Below are positions 28,621 through 39,610 of a stretch of DNA of 64,000 bases, piece by piece. The stretch comes from Nocardia rosealba (lineage in GTDB: Bacteria > Actinomycetota > Actinomycetes > Mycobacteriales > Mycobacteriaceae): positions 942,505-1,006,504 of the forward strand of contig NZ_JAIWNA010000001.1 of the NCBI RefSeq assembly GCF_020216065.1, in the 5' to 3' direction. Position 1 is the stretch's first letter, and each line of letters starts with the position of its first letter. Made by a program: the position numbers and the translations under genes. The notes beneath the pieces are model-generated. The model was not told the origin of the DNA, ran no database searches, and saw only the letters and a list, made by a program, of their open reading frames with translations.

Positions 28621-30016
28621 CGAGCAACTCCTCCATCGATTCGTGCACCGACGCCGCGAGGACGTCGAGATCGGCCATGGCGTCGCGGTCGGCGTTGAGT
28701 CCGTAGAAGACCTGACCGTCGTACGAGGTGAGCCCGAAGCTCAGGGTCTGATTGCGCAGCAGCGGCGACACCGGATACATCTCCAGCATGCGCGCACCGC
28801 CGATGTACATCGCGTTCTGGGGCCCCGGCGCGTTGGTGATCACCAGGTTGAAGGTGTTGTCGGCGAAAGTACTGGCCGCGCGCACACTCATCGCGTGCAG
28901 GCTGGCCGGTGCGAAACCTGCCAGGTGCACGAGGGTGCGCGCCCGCACCCCTCGGCGCTGCCTGCCTGCGGCCTCGGTGGCGTGCGAGATGTGCGAGAGC
29001 CGCATCGTCGGATTGGGTTCGCCCACCGGCAGATCGATGAGGAACGAGGACACCTCGCTGGCCGGTGTCAGCTGGTTGTCGCCGTCGACGTACACCGACA
29101 TCGGCACCACCGCACGCAGATTCGTCGATTCGACGAGTGCCTCGTTGCGTGAGAGCAGCCAATTGCGCAGGGCGCCGGTGACGACCGCGAGCACGGTGTC
29201 GTTGATCGAGCAGTCGAAATGCCTGCGGATCTTGCGGTAGTCCTCGAGGTCTGTGCGCACCACATCGAAGCGGCGGCTGCGCGAGGTGCGGGCGTTGAGC
29301 GGGCTGTCGGGTGCGCCCGAGGTCGCCGCGCGGACGGCATTGGCCGCGGCGTGCACCGCCATCCGGGCGCCGCGTACGACGCCGAACGCGTTCGAGCCCG
29401 CGTCGCGCACCGCCGAGTAGGCCTCGCGTGGTTGCGCGGCCAGTTGCGACAGCGCGCCGGCGAGCAGTTCCACATCGGTCGGTTCGCGTGGTGCGCGCCA
29501 GGCGTCGTCGGCCAGTTCGCGTGGCAGCGGGTTGTTGTCGAGGATCACGTGCCCGATCTCGAGGGCGGTGTCGCCGTCGACGAGCGCCGAATGCGATTTG
29601 GTGAACACCGCGCTTCGCCCGTCGGACAGCCCTTCGATCAGGTACATCTCCCACAGCGGTCTGCCCTGGTCCAGCGGCCGGGAGGCGAGCCGGGCGACCA
29701 GGTCGTAGAGCTGTTCGTCGGTGCCGGGGGCGGGCAGCGCGGAGCGGCGGATGTGATAGCTGATGTCGAAGCGGCTGTCCTCCACCCACACCGGACGCCC
29801 GAGCGCGAGCGGGATCTCGCGGACTTTGCGGCGGTAGCGGGGAACCAGCGGCAGCCGGGATTCGACCAGCTCGATTAGCTGTTCGTAGTCGAGGACCTGG
29901 CCGGAGCCGTCGCCGGAGGAGTTCTGGAGGATCGCGAGAGAGCCGATATGAATCGGATTACTGCTCGACTCGAGCCGGTAGAACGCCGCGTCCTGCGGCG
30001 TCAATCTCGTGATCAC
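28607..30016 (-). CDS. WS/DGAT-family acyltransferase with altered HHxxxDG motif
   Basis: 469 residues of the wax ester synthase/diacylglycerol acyltransferase family: LTPQDAAFYRLESSSNPIHI at the N-terminus, PVWVEDSRFDISYHI, FALVITNAPGPQNAMYIGG-type PLW-like region near the C-terminus (here FNLVITNAPG). The catalytic HHxxxDG reads HSALVDG: His142 is kept but the second, catalytically important His is Ser143. It may be inactive, have altered chemistry, or act as a partner subunit. It is the first gene of the minus-strand lipid block. GTG start at 30016 chosen by family N-terminus (VITRLTPQD). Confidence 0.82.
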   Translation of the reverse strand: MITRLTPQDAAFYRLESSSNPIHIGSLAILQNSSGDGSGQVLDYEQLIELVESRLPLVPRYRRKVREIPLALGRPVWVEDSRFDISYHIRRSALPAPGTDEQLYDLVARLASRPLDQGRPLWEMYLIEGLSDGRSAVFTKSHSALVDGDTALEIGHVILDNNPLPRELADDAWRAPREPTDVELLAGALSQLAAQPREAYSAVRDAGSNAFGVVRGARMAVHAAANAVRAATSGAPDSPLNARTSRSRRFDVVRTDLEDYRKIRRHFDCSINDTVLAVVTGALRNWLLSRNEALVESTNLRAVVPMSVYVDGDNQLTPASEVSSFLIDLPVGEPNPTMRLSHISHATEAAGRQRRGVRARTLVHLAGFAPASLHAMSVRAASTFADNTFNLVITNAPGPQNAMYIGGARMLEMYPVSPLLRNQTLSFGLTSYDGQVFYGLNADRDAMADLDVLAASVHESMEELLGACL

Positions 30017-30082
30017 GCGCTCCGATGCTCCTTCCGTTGCACGCTTCGCGCGCCTTCGGAGGCGCAGATCGGGCACCGGCTA

Positions 30083-30102
30083 CATCCTACGGCACAGTAG
30101 GT
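30083..30102. promoter_or_regulatory. Palindrome related to the desaturase motif, between the acyltransferase and secA1
   Basis: CCTAC-GGCACA-GTAGG is a dyad whose left half, ATCCTACG, resembles the complement of the desaturase motif (AACCTACG). It lies about 70 bp upstream of the acyltransferase start in the 264-bp divergent region shared with secA1. The match is partial. Confidence 0.35.
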
Positions 30103-30280
30103 GAATCGTGATGCCGGGCAAGGCGCCTCACCGAATGCCGTGACCTGGGCGGATGTGAGCACCCGGTACACCGGGCACCGGTACGTGCGGCCGGGTACGG
30201 TGGTCTGCGGACTACCATTGCCCACAACACTGTGGCTCACTAGCCCGAACCCGACTCCGACCAGAGGACTGACGAGACCC

Positions 30281-33082
<2,802 letters not shown>

Positions 33083-33096
33083 TCGGTTCTCTTGAT

Positions 33097-33136
33097 CAAC
33101 GAAGGCTCCCACGATCATTCGTGGGAGCCTTCGTTG
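33097..33136. terminator. Perfect 18-bp-stem terminator after secA1
   Basis: CAACGAAGGCTCCCACGA (33097-33114) is an exact inverted repeat of 33119-33136 around a TCAT loop. It stands 14 bp after the secA1 stop and between two convergent genes, so it probably works in both directions. Confidence 0.85.
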
Positions 33137-33205
33137 TATGTGCTCGAACGCATCGGCCCCGAAACCGTTGTTCTCGCTGCGAGGTGAGAAAGGCAGTGCA
33201 CTCTG

Positions 33206-33970
33206 TCAGGAGGGTGGGGCGGCGGTTGTCACCGTCGACGTCGTGGTGGTCGGCTTGCGCGTCGTGCTCGTCGGGACCGGTGCGGTTGTCGTGGTGGTCG
33301 TCTTCGAGGTGGTGGTCGGCACCGGTCCCACCGTCAGCGACCGGGCGCGGCCCTGCCATTCCTCGGGCAGATTCCCCTTGGTCGACACGGCGATGGTGTA
33401 GCTGTCGCCCTCGTGGCCTGCGGTGTCGAACAGGGTGACCGTCTTGCCGGTCCGATTGAACACCGAGACGGCGGCGGCATCGATGTGCTGGCCGCTCAGG
33501 TCGGGTGAGCCGATCTTGAACAGCGACATCTTGCCCGCGCCTTCGTGTCCGGTGAACACGCACACATACGAGGTGGGGCAGCGCTCGAAGCCGGTGCAGC
33601 CGCCGGTCTTGTTGCACCAGTCCTCGGTGACGCTGGTGAATGTCTTCGCAGTGACTGTCGTTGTCTCGCTGCCGTTTCCGCTTTCGAGCTCAACGGTGTG
33701 TTCTTCGTCGGGCGCCGCGCCGAGCCGGTCGATCACATACTCACAGGCCGCGCTCAGCGCGATCCCGGTGGCCGCCGTGACCAGTGCCGCCGTCACCGTC
33801 ACCCCCGCGCGCAGTTTCAGCGCGATGACCTCGACGACCGGCACCACCATCTCGCACACGACATCCTGTGTCGTCTCGGTCGCCTTCTCGTGGTCACATG
33901 CCACCGCACCGAACCCGACAAGCACTGCGAGTATCACCGTGAACACTGTCCGCACGGCGTCAGAATGCAA
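33206..33970 (-). CDS. Secreted protein with I36-like domain and Thr-rich tail
   Basis: 254 residues. A hydrophobic N-terminus (VFTVILAVLVGFGAVAC) could be a signal peptide or a weak lipobox ending at Cys25. A second hydrophobic stretch, VTAALVTAATGIALSAAC, follows at about 58-75. Residues 118-215 (WCNKTGGCTGFERCPTSYVC and following) resemble the peptidase-inhibitor I36 / crystallin-like fold. The last 37 residues are almost entirely Thr, Pro, Ser and Lys, a likely O-mannosylated stalk. Function unknown. It is convergent with secA1. Confidence 0.65.
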   Translation of the reverse strand: MHSDAVRTVFTVILAVLVGFGAVACDHEKATETTQDVVCEMVVPVVEVIALKLRAGVTVTAALVTAATGIALSAACEYVIDRLGAAPDEEHTVELESGNGSETTTVTAKTFTSVTEDWCNKTGGCTGFERCPTSYVCVFTGHEGAGKMSLFKIGSPDLSGQHIDAAAVSVFNRTGKTVTLFDTAGHEGDSYTIAVSTKGNLPEEWQGRARSLTVGPVPTTTSKTTTTTTAPVPTSTTRKPTTTTSTVTTAAPPS

Positions 33971-34259
33971 CTGGAAGCTGCTCTCCCGCAGCCGGTTCCG
34001 TCCGCAACGAATCCCGCGCTCGGGCGTGGTTTCGATTGCTCAGCACAACGAACTTCTCGGCTATGACGGCGGCGGGCGATGAACGCTCCGAGCGGGACTC
34101 GGCGTTGGACGGTCGAGGTTCTGTCCGCCATCGGCCGTTTCGTTCGCGCGGGCACCATCACCCCTGAGCAAGCCGCTCGAGGCCGGCGAACGCGCCGGGC
34201 ATCATCTACGCGGTGCGTGTGCTGACGGCCGCGAATACTGCGCCGATCTAGTCGGGCGC

Positions 34260-34583
34260 TCAGCTGGCGCGGTGGATGGGGTGGACTCGGGAGAGGGCGC
34301 GTTTGGCTTCGGCCAGGGAGATCATGTGGTCTTCGTCGTCGATTTCGGCGACGGCGGCCTCGGCCCATTCGCGCAGTAGCGTCGATACTCCGACGCGCCG
34401 TTCGTCGGCCAGATCCTTGAGCCGGGAATGCAGGCCGAGTGGTAACCGAATCGAGGTGGTCACCATGATGTCCTCGTTGGCCGGCAGTCGGGGCGGCGCG
34501 TCGGCAGGCTCGTCGGAGAAACTCAGCCGGTCCATGAAATCGGCGAGTTCCTCTCGGCTGGACGGAAAGTCCTGATCGCTCAT
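34260..34583 (-). CDS. Ribbon-helix-helix antitoxin-like protein
   Basis: 107 residues. The N-terminal half is acidic (EELADFMDRLSFSDEPADAP) and the C-terminal half reads VTTSIRLPLGLHSRLKDLAD followed by ERRVGVSTLLREWAEAAV, a ribbon-helix-helix DNA-binding pattern. It overlaps the upstream toxin-like gene by four bases (ATGA). Toxin first and antitoxin second is the BrnT-BrnA order. It would neutralise the toxin and autorepress through the palindrome at 34860-34888. Confidence 0.72.
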   Translation of the reverse strand: MSDQDFPSSREELADFMDRLSFSDEPADAPPRLPANEDIMVTTSIRLPLGLHSRLKDLADERRVGVSTLLREWAEAAVAEIDDEDHMISLAEAKRALSRVHPIHRAS

Positions 34584-34858
34584 GATGGATTCCCACTTTC
34601 CCACTGCTCGAATTGCGCCAGCTCCTCGGCACGCATCGTCCGTGCGCCGATGATCACCCACGTCCAGTCGTCGCGCTGACGTGTCACCACGATCAACGGA
34701 CGCCCGGCCGTGGTGCGCCCCCACACCGTCAAGACGGTCACCTGGCCGTCGAAGGCCGGGCGCGGCCACCGTCGTGACGCTGCGAGGACCTGCCGAACCT
34801 CGCTGGGTTCGATGCCGATCAGGTGAGCGATCGCCCAATCAGGCCACTCGAAACCCAT
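34580..34858 (-). CDS. BrnT-like toxin candidate
   Basis: 92 residues starting MGFEWPDWAIAHLIG. The C-terminal pattern, GRPLIVVTRQRDDWTWVIIGARTMRAEELAQFE, resembles BrnT-type RelE-fold ribonucleases, which share a GRxLxVV strand and an ARxMxxxE helix. The middle is more divergent than typical BrnT, so assignment rests on the C-terminus and on pairing with the ribbon-helix-helix partner. ATG at 34858. Confidence 0.6.
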   Translation of the reverse strand: MGFEWPDWAIAHLIGIEPSEVRQVLAASRRWPRPAFDGQVTVLTVWGRTTAGRPLIVVTRQRDDWTWVIIGARTMRAEELAQFEQWESGNPS

Positions 34859-34859
34859 A

Positions 34860-34888
34860 AGTCCATAATACGCACGTAGTAACGGACT
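34860..34888. promoter_or_regulatory. Operator candidate of the BrnT-like/RHH pair
   Basis: AGTCC (34860-34864) and GGACT (34884-34888) bracket an inner palindrome TACGCACGTA (34869-34878), right next to the toxin start codon. Nested dyads at this position are typical of autoregulated toxin-antitoxin promoters. Confidence 0.5.
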
Positions 34889-34970
34889 GTGAAAGAGCTG
34901 TGTATCGAACCGGCCGCGGTTCGCTAGGCTCGCCGTGACCCGATTTCCGACGAAGAGGGAGGCTGCGACG

Positions 34971-36278
34971 GTGCGCAGGCAAGCGGTGGAGCGACCCTTG
35001 TCGGCGTCGGAGCGGTGGTTCTGGCTGGTGGATCAGTTGTCGCCCGCGAATTGTGTGGTGCGGATTCGGGTGCGGGGGCCGATCGGGGCGTATCGGCTGG
35101 AATTCGCGGCCGAAGCGCTGGTCGCAGAGTTTCCGTTGTTGCGGTCGGTGGTGGGGGAGGGGCCGTGTTTTGTCGCGTCGGCGGACCCACATCTGCCGGT
35201 GTTGCATCGCATCGTCGCCGGTCTCGATGACTGGCGTACCGTGTTCGACACTCAGCTGGCTACGCCGGTCGACTCGGCGACCGCGCCGGGTCGGATCGTC
35301 GATCTGGCCTTCCGGCCGGGGACCGACGACGAGCATCACGACCTGATCGTGGTGTTCTCGCATGTCTATCTCGACGGGCGTTCGATGGTCGCGCTCGTCT
35401 GGCGACTGCTCGCCTATGCCTTCGGAGCCGAACCCGTGGTCACCGCCCGCCCGGTGATTCCGGCGCCGGATGATCTCATCCCTCCCGCGCAGACCCGAAT
35501 GTCGCGCTGCCTGTGGACGAATGTGTCCGCCCAGCTCACTGCCTTCGCCCGGCGCGCGGTAAGCCTGCCCGGCTGTCCGCCGCCGCTGCCGATACGCCGC
35601 ACCCGCACGGTCGTGCGCACGCTCGCAGGGGCGAAGCTCACTGCTCTGCGAGCCCGCTGCCAACGCGAAAGTGTCACTGTCAACGCGCTGTTGGCAGCAG
35701 CGTTGGCCGAGGCGATCGGCGGCTATGCCCCGAAAGAAACCGGCACAGTGGGCATCGGCATCCCCGTCGACATCCGCACCCGCCTGAACCCAACTCCCGC
35801 CGAAGACGAACCAGGCATGTTCACCGCCGTAGTCCCCACCTTCGTCCCCTTCGGTGCCGATCTGCCCGACGCCGCGCGATCGGCAAAAGCGCAGCTGGAC
35901 AGGGGAATCGCCCGCCACACCGATCTCCGCTCATTGGCGGCCATCCGCTACGGCTGCCCCCGCACCCTCGAATCCGGCAGGCGCACCATCGAACTCATCG
36001 ACCGACGCGCCCCCTGGAACGTCACCCTCAGCAACCTCGGCCTGGTAACCGCACCGAAAACCCCTGAGCCCCTGCACATCACCGACGTCACGGTGGCGGG
36101 AACCAACTCCTGCGCCAGCGCCCTCACCGTAGGCGTCGCCACCTTCGACAACACCATGTCGATCACCTTCTGCTACGTCGACACCATGCTTCCCCAAACA
36201 ACCATCGAAACCCTGGCCGACACCATGATCGCCATAGCCGGTTGCTCAGACCGGAATAACGTTGAGCAGAGGACCTAG
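34971..36278 (+). CDS. Condensation-domain (PapA-like) acyltransferase
   Basis: 435 residues. The N-terminus RPLSASERWFWLVDQLSP is typical of condensation-domain/PapA acyltransferases, and the active-site HxxxDG is present as FSHVYLDGRS with His131 and Asp135. The second lobe has IGIPVDIRTRLNP and ITFCYVDTMLP. Substrate is unknown: acyl transfer to a lipid alcohol or sugar is typical of the family. The GTG at 34971 has GGGAGG eight bases upstream; the earlier GTG at 34935 has no ribosome-binding site. A TAGGCT -10 element lies at 34925-34930. Its 3' end overlaps the convergent vapC by 33 bp. Confidence 0.8.
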   Translation: MRRQAVERPLSASERWFWLVDQLSPANCVVRIRVRGPIGAYRLEFAAEALVAEFPLLRSVVGEGPCFVASADPHLPVLHRIVAGLDDWRTVFDTQLATPVDSATAPGRIVDLAFRPGTDDEHHDLIVVFSHVYLDGRSMVALVWRLLAYAFGAEPVVTARPVIPAPDDLIPPAQTRMSRCLWTNVSAQLTAFARRAVSLPGCPPPLPIRRTRTVVRTLAGAKLTALRARCQRESVTVNALLAAALAEAIGGYAPKETGTVGIGIPVDIRTRLNPTPAEDEPGMFTAVVPTFVPFGADLPDAARSAKAQLDRGIARHTDLRSLAAIRYGCPRTLESGRRTIELIDRRAPWNVTLSNLGLVTAPKTPEPLHITDVTVAGTNSCASALTVGVATFDNTMSITFCYVDTMLPQTTIETLADTMIAIAGCSDRNNVEQRT

Positions 36279-36659
36279 GCCCTTGAAATCGTCCGGGTTC
36301 CGTGTGTATAGCGGCAGTGCATGTTGGACAGCGGTCGCGGCGATCTGCAGGTCTGCGACGCGACTGCGGGGTTTGCGGCCGAGCTGTTCGACCAGTACAG
36401 CCAATGATCCGTAAACATGCGCTGTCTCGGCGTCGAATACCAAGGGATCGAATGTTCGTACTACCCAGTGGAACTGGAGTTGTCGCTGTGCTCGATGCAC
36501 CGGGTCCTTCGCCGCGTGGACTCCGGCCGCGAGTTCGGCGAGACTGACTGCGCTGATCGCGGCTTCGGCCTGACTGGGAAGCTCGGTGTGGATCTCGGCG
36601 TAATCGATGAGGACCGAAGTGTCCAGCAGGATATTGAGAGGTTCGGCAGCCTCACTCAC
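36246..36659 (-). CDS. vapC: PIN-domain ribonuclease toxin VapC
   Basis: 137 residues. The PIN fold starts ILLDTSVLIDYAE with the first catalytic Asp, SAVSLAELAAGV supplies the Glu, and SRVADLQIAATAVQHALPLYTRNPDDF the later Asp residues. Family members cleave tRNA or rRNA. The GTG start overlaps the antitoxin gene by 8 bp. The 3' end runs 33 bp into the convergent acyltransferase gene. Confidence 0.88.
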   Translation of the reverse strand: MSEAAEPLNILLDTSVLIDYAEIHTELPSQAEAAISAVSLAELAAGVHAAKDPVHRAQRQLQFHWVVRTFDPLVFDAETAHVYGSLAVLVEQLGRKPRSRVADLQIAATAVQHALPLYTRNPDDFKGLGPLLNVIPV

Positions 36660-36903
36660 GGCCGGGGACTTCCGGATCGATCATCGCATCGAGGTCGGCA
36701 CGCCACTGTTCGTATCCGACAGCAGGCAAGGTCGCGCTGGTGCGCGCGAGTTCGGACACCGGCACGAATGTCCGGCGAACCAATGGCTCGAGTTTGGCCA
36801 CCGGATTGCCGTTCCGCGTGATGATGAAGCTTTCTCCGGCTTCGACGGCGGCTAGAACTTTCCCGCTGTCGTTGCGTAGGTCGCGTTGCTGGATCTGCCT
36901 CAT
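36652..36903 (-). CDS. vapB: Phd/YefM-type antitoxin VapB
   Basis: 83 residues. The DNA-binding N-terminus MRQIQQRDLRNDSGKVLAAV and the following GESFIITRNGNPVAKLEPL are standard Phd/YefM antitoxin sequence. The C-terminal helix (SELARTSATLPAVGYEQW) would occupy the toxin active site. It precedes vapC. Two direct repeats immediately upstream are probable operator copies. Confidence 0.88.
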   Translation of the reverse strand: MRQIQQRDLRNDSGKVLAAVEAGESFIITRNGNPVAKLEPLVRRTFVPVSELARTSATLPAVGYEQWRADLDAMIDPEVPGRE

Positions 36904-36911
36904 AAAGCCGA

Positions 36912-36949
36912 GTGTACTCTGCTGCTACGGCGTGTACAGAATGCTACGG
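36912..36949. promoter_or_regulatory. Direct-repeat operator candidate of vapBC
   Basis: GTGTACTCTGCTGCTACGG (36912-36930) and GTGTACAGAATGCTACGG (36932-36949) share GTGTAC at one end and TGCTACGG at the other. They fill most of the gap between the vapB start and the ligase stop. Confidence 0.55.
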
Positions 36950-36955
36950 ATGCGG

Positions 36956-38482
36956 TTATGGCAGGAGAGCCCGCACCATTTCGCGCAGCGCGGTCCGATC
37001 GGGCTTGCTTGTCCGGCCTGTGACAGGGATGCGGTCGACGACCACGATGTCGTCCGGGAGGGCGGAAGTGTCGATGAGCTGCGGTAGCGCCGTGCGGAGA
37101 CGGTCGACCACATCGCCCGCGCCGGGCTCGGTGACGATCGCGAGGACGATGCGTTCGTCGCCGATCTCGTCGGGTAGCCCGACCAGCACGGCCTCGCGCA
37201 CCCCGTCGACGCCGGCGATCGCCGGTTCGTAGAGTCCGGGATAGATGTTGGTCTTGCCCCGGATCATCATGTCCTTCTTGCGTCCGGTGAGGACCAGCCG
37301 GGTGCCGTCGAAGCGGGCGAGGTCGCCGGTCGCGATCTCGGTCAGCGGTGGGGAACCGAGGTAGCCGCGGCACAGGTTGGGGCCGCTCAAGACGAGTTCG
37401 CCGTCGTCGGCGATGCGTGCCTGGACGCCCCGAACAGGCGTGCCGAGCAGGTCGCCGTCGTGGGCGAGCTTGTCCGCGCCGGTGGCGACAGCCACGGGCA
37501 GGATTTCGGTCATGCCGTAGACGGCGAGGAATTCGGTGTCCGGCAGCGACTTCTGTGCGCGCCGCAGCAGGGCCGCCGTCACCGGCGCACCGCCGAGCGC
37601 GACCTGACGCAGGTACTGCGGCACGGCGATCCGGCCCGCCTCCAGCGCGTCGAGGGCGACGGCGAGGTCGGCGGGTGTGTAGAAGGCGTGGGTGGCGCTG
37701 CGCAGGTTGCGGGTGAACCGCACCGGATCGATGTGGGTGCCGAAGCGGGGATACTTCGGCATGGCCCAGCGCGCACCCGACATCAGCGCGGGCAGGCCCA
37801 TCATGAGCTGTTCGGTGTGCAGGAACGCACCGGGCGCGAGGCTGGTCTGCCCACCCATCGCTGCCAGCCCTGCGCTGAGCGAAGCACGCGTATGCACAAC
37901 GGCTTTCGGCTCGTCGGTGGTGCCCGAGGTGAACACGATCAGTGCGTCCGATTCCGGATCACCCTGGGGCAGCGACGAATCCGGCGCATCACCGAAAACG
38001 CGGCGCAGCGGAAGAGATCGCATGGGCGTGCCGGGCAACCACACCCCGCTGTGCAGGTGCCGAACCTCGAGCTCGCTGAACCGGGGCAACGTCAGCCCCC
38101 GCTTGCGCCCGAATCCGGCCAGCGGCCCACTCACCGCATAGAGCAGCGATTCTGTTGCCGCCCAGCGTGGTTCGACGAGAGCGATGCGCTTGGCGAACAA
38201 CTCCGGCCCCACGCCGGGATCCACGAACACGATGGTCCCGCCCGCGGCGATGGTGCCGAAGATCAAGCCGACCGAATTCACCGATGGCCGGATCGAGAAC
38301 AGCATCCGATCACCCGGCCGTAACCCCGCGATCCGCAGATTGTGTGCCACCCGGCCGATCGTGTCGACCAGTTCTCGATAGGTGAGCGCCCGCTTCCCGA
38401 CGGTTCCGAGCGCGGAGGCGTCCGGAATGCGGGTGGCGTGGGTGGCGAGACGGTCGAGGAAATCGGGAAACAACGAGCTCAC
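36956..38482 (-). CDS. AMP-forming ligase, OleC/NltC-like
   Basis: 508-residue ANL-superfamily enzyme. Motifs: VFTSGTTDEPKAVVHT (A3, without the usual paired glycines), AVYGMTEILPVAVATG (A5), GDLARFDGTRLVLTGRKKDM (A7-A8) and a C-terminal Lys in VTGRTSKPDR (A10). The YGxTExLPV form of A5 is, as I recall, typical of OleC beta-lactone synthetases of long-chain olefin and beta-lactone pathways, rather than of ordinary acyl-CoA ligases. It is last in a five-gene operon with two KASIII proteins, which supports that reading; plain fatty-acid activation is the alternative. GTG start overlaps the GT2 stop (GTGA). Confidence 0.75.
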   Translation of the reverse strand: MSSLFPDFLDRLATHATRIPDASALGTVGKRALTYRELVDTIGRVAHNLRIAGLRPGDRMLFSIRPSVNSVGLIFGTIAAGGTIVFVDPGVGPELFAKRIALVEPRWAATESLLYAVSGPLAGFGRKRGLTLPRFSELEVRHLHSGVWLPGTPMRSLPLRRVFGDAPDSSLPQGDPESDALIVFTSGTTDEPKAVVHTRASLSAGLAAMGGQTSLAPGAFLHTEQLMMGLPALMSGARWAMPKYPRFGTHIDPVRFTRNLRSATHAFYTPADLAVALDALEAGRIAVPQYLRQVALGGAPVTAALLRRAQKSLPDTEFLAVYGMTEILPVAVATGADKLAHDGDLLGTPVRGVQARIADDGELVLSGPNLCRGYLGSPPLTEIATGDLARFDGTRLVLTGRKKDMMIRGKTNIYPGLYEPAIAGVDGVREAVLVGLPDEIGDERIVLAIVTEPGAGDVVDRLRTALPQLIDTSALPDDIVVVDRIPVTGRTSKPDRTALREMVRALLP

Positions 38483-39234
38483 CGGATGTCGACCACCTCG
38501 GGCCGGTACCGGTGATCGGCGTACCAGGCCAGCGTCTTGCGAATTCCCCACGCGCGCACCCGCCGGTTAGACCCGTATACCCGCACGTCACGGCGCAGCC
38601 CGTAATCGGTGGTGATGGTGCGCACCGCGTTCACGAGGGCACGGTCCTCATGCAGGTCCTCGATGGCGGTACGCGGGAATCCGCCTGCGGCCGAATAGAG
38701 TTCGGCGGTGATGGCCATATTGCACCCCGGTGTCATCACATACGGCCCGAGATATCTCGGGTCACGATTGCCCGAACGCACCTTTCCGAACAGCGACGCC
38801 ACCTCGAGCGCGACCCGGATGATCGTGCGGTCCCGCCACGACACCCCCTCGTCGGTCCGGGGTATCAGCTGCCCGCTCACCAGGCGCAGACCGGAGTCGA
38901 ACCCGGCGCGGATCCGCTGCGTCCAGTCCGGTGCGGGCAGGCAGTCGGCGTCGGTGCGGGCCAGCAGTTCCGCGCCCTGTGCGATGGCGTACCGCATACC
39001 GGTGTCGGCCGCCGCGCCGGTGCCCTTCTGCGCCTCGTCGATCACCTCGATCACCGGAACGGGGTTCGCCGCGGCGTATTTACGCACCACCTCGACGGTG
39101 CGATCGGTGGAATTGTTGTCGACGACGACCACCGTGAAATCGGTATCGCGTTGGGCGGCAAGAGCTTCCAGCGTCGCCTCGATCCCGCGTTCCTCGTCGA
39201 ACGCGGGGATCACCACCCACAGCGGCTTTTTCAC
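38479..39234 (-). CDS. Family 2 glycosyltransferase
   Basis: 251-residue GT-A glycosyltransferase: WVVIPAFDEERGIEATLEAL at the N-terminus, the nucleotide-sugar DxD-like motif in RTDADCLPAPDW, and the acceptor/catalytic region around AIEDLHEDRALV. No membrane helix is evident. Within the operon it suggests that the lipid product is glycosylated, or that it makes a sugar acceptor. ATG at 39234, 13 bp after the small membrane protein gene. Confidence 0.82.
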   Translation of the reverse strand: MKKPLWVVIPAFDEERGIEATLEALAAQRDTDFTVVVVDNNSTDRTVEVVRKYAAANPVPVIEVIDEAQKGTGAAADTGMRYAIAQGAELLARTDADCLPAPDWTQRIRAGFDSGLRLVSGQLIPRTDEGVSWRDRTIIRVALEVASLFGKVRSGNRDPRYLGPYVMTPGCNMAITAELYSAAGGFPRTAIEDLHEDRALVNAVRTITTDYGLRRDVRVYGSNRRVRAWGIRKTLAWYADHRYRPEVVDIR

Positions 39235-39247
39235 GGGCGCCGGTTGG

Positions 39248-39610
39248 TCATGGCTCGCCCAGGGTTTTCCACCAGGTGGCGCCGAGCAGCATCGTCATCA
39301 GAGCGGCGCGGCCGGCCGGGATACCGCGTTCGGCGGCCACCCGCCGCGCGGCCGGGATCTGCGCTGCATGCACGCCGACACTGAGCACCACATCGATCCA
39401 GAACGCCACCCGCAGCAGCTTGGCGCGGAACGGGCGGACCACACCGAGAATCAGGAACAACCACCCGAAAACCGGGATCGCCCGCAGTGCGAGCACCGCC
39501 TCGCGGCTCGGGGCACGCGGGGGTTCGGCCCGGTGACGGCCTGGTTGGGGCACACTCACCTGCCAGAAATCACCCTCCGTAGAGACCGCATGCAACGGAC
39601 GACTGCTCAC
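39248..39610 (-). CDS. Small membrane protein of the KASIII operon
   Basis: 120 residues with a hydrophobic pair of helices: AIPVFGWLFLILGVV and LRVAFWIDVVLSVGVHAAQI, then AALMTMLLGATWWKTL. The first 40 residues are polar. No family recognised with confidence. The GTG start overlaps the stop of the preceding KASIII-like gene by four bases, so it is an integral member of the operon. It might hold the enzymes at the membrane. Confidence 0.6.
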   Translation of the reverse strand: MSSRPLHAVSTEGDFWQVSVPQPGRHRAEPPRAPSREAVLALRAIPVFGWLFLILGVVRPFRAKLLRVAFWIDVVLSVGVHAAQIPAARRVAAERGIPAGRAALMTMLLGATWWKTLGEP

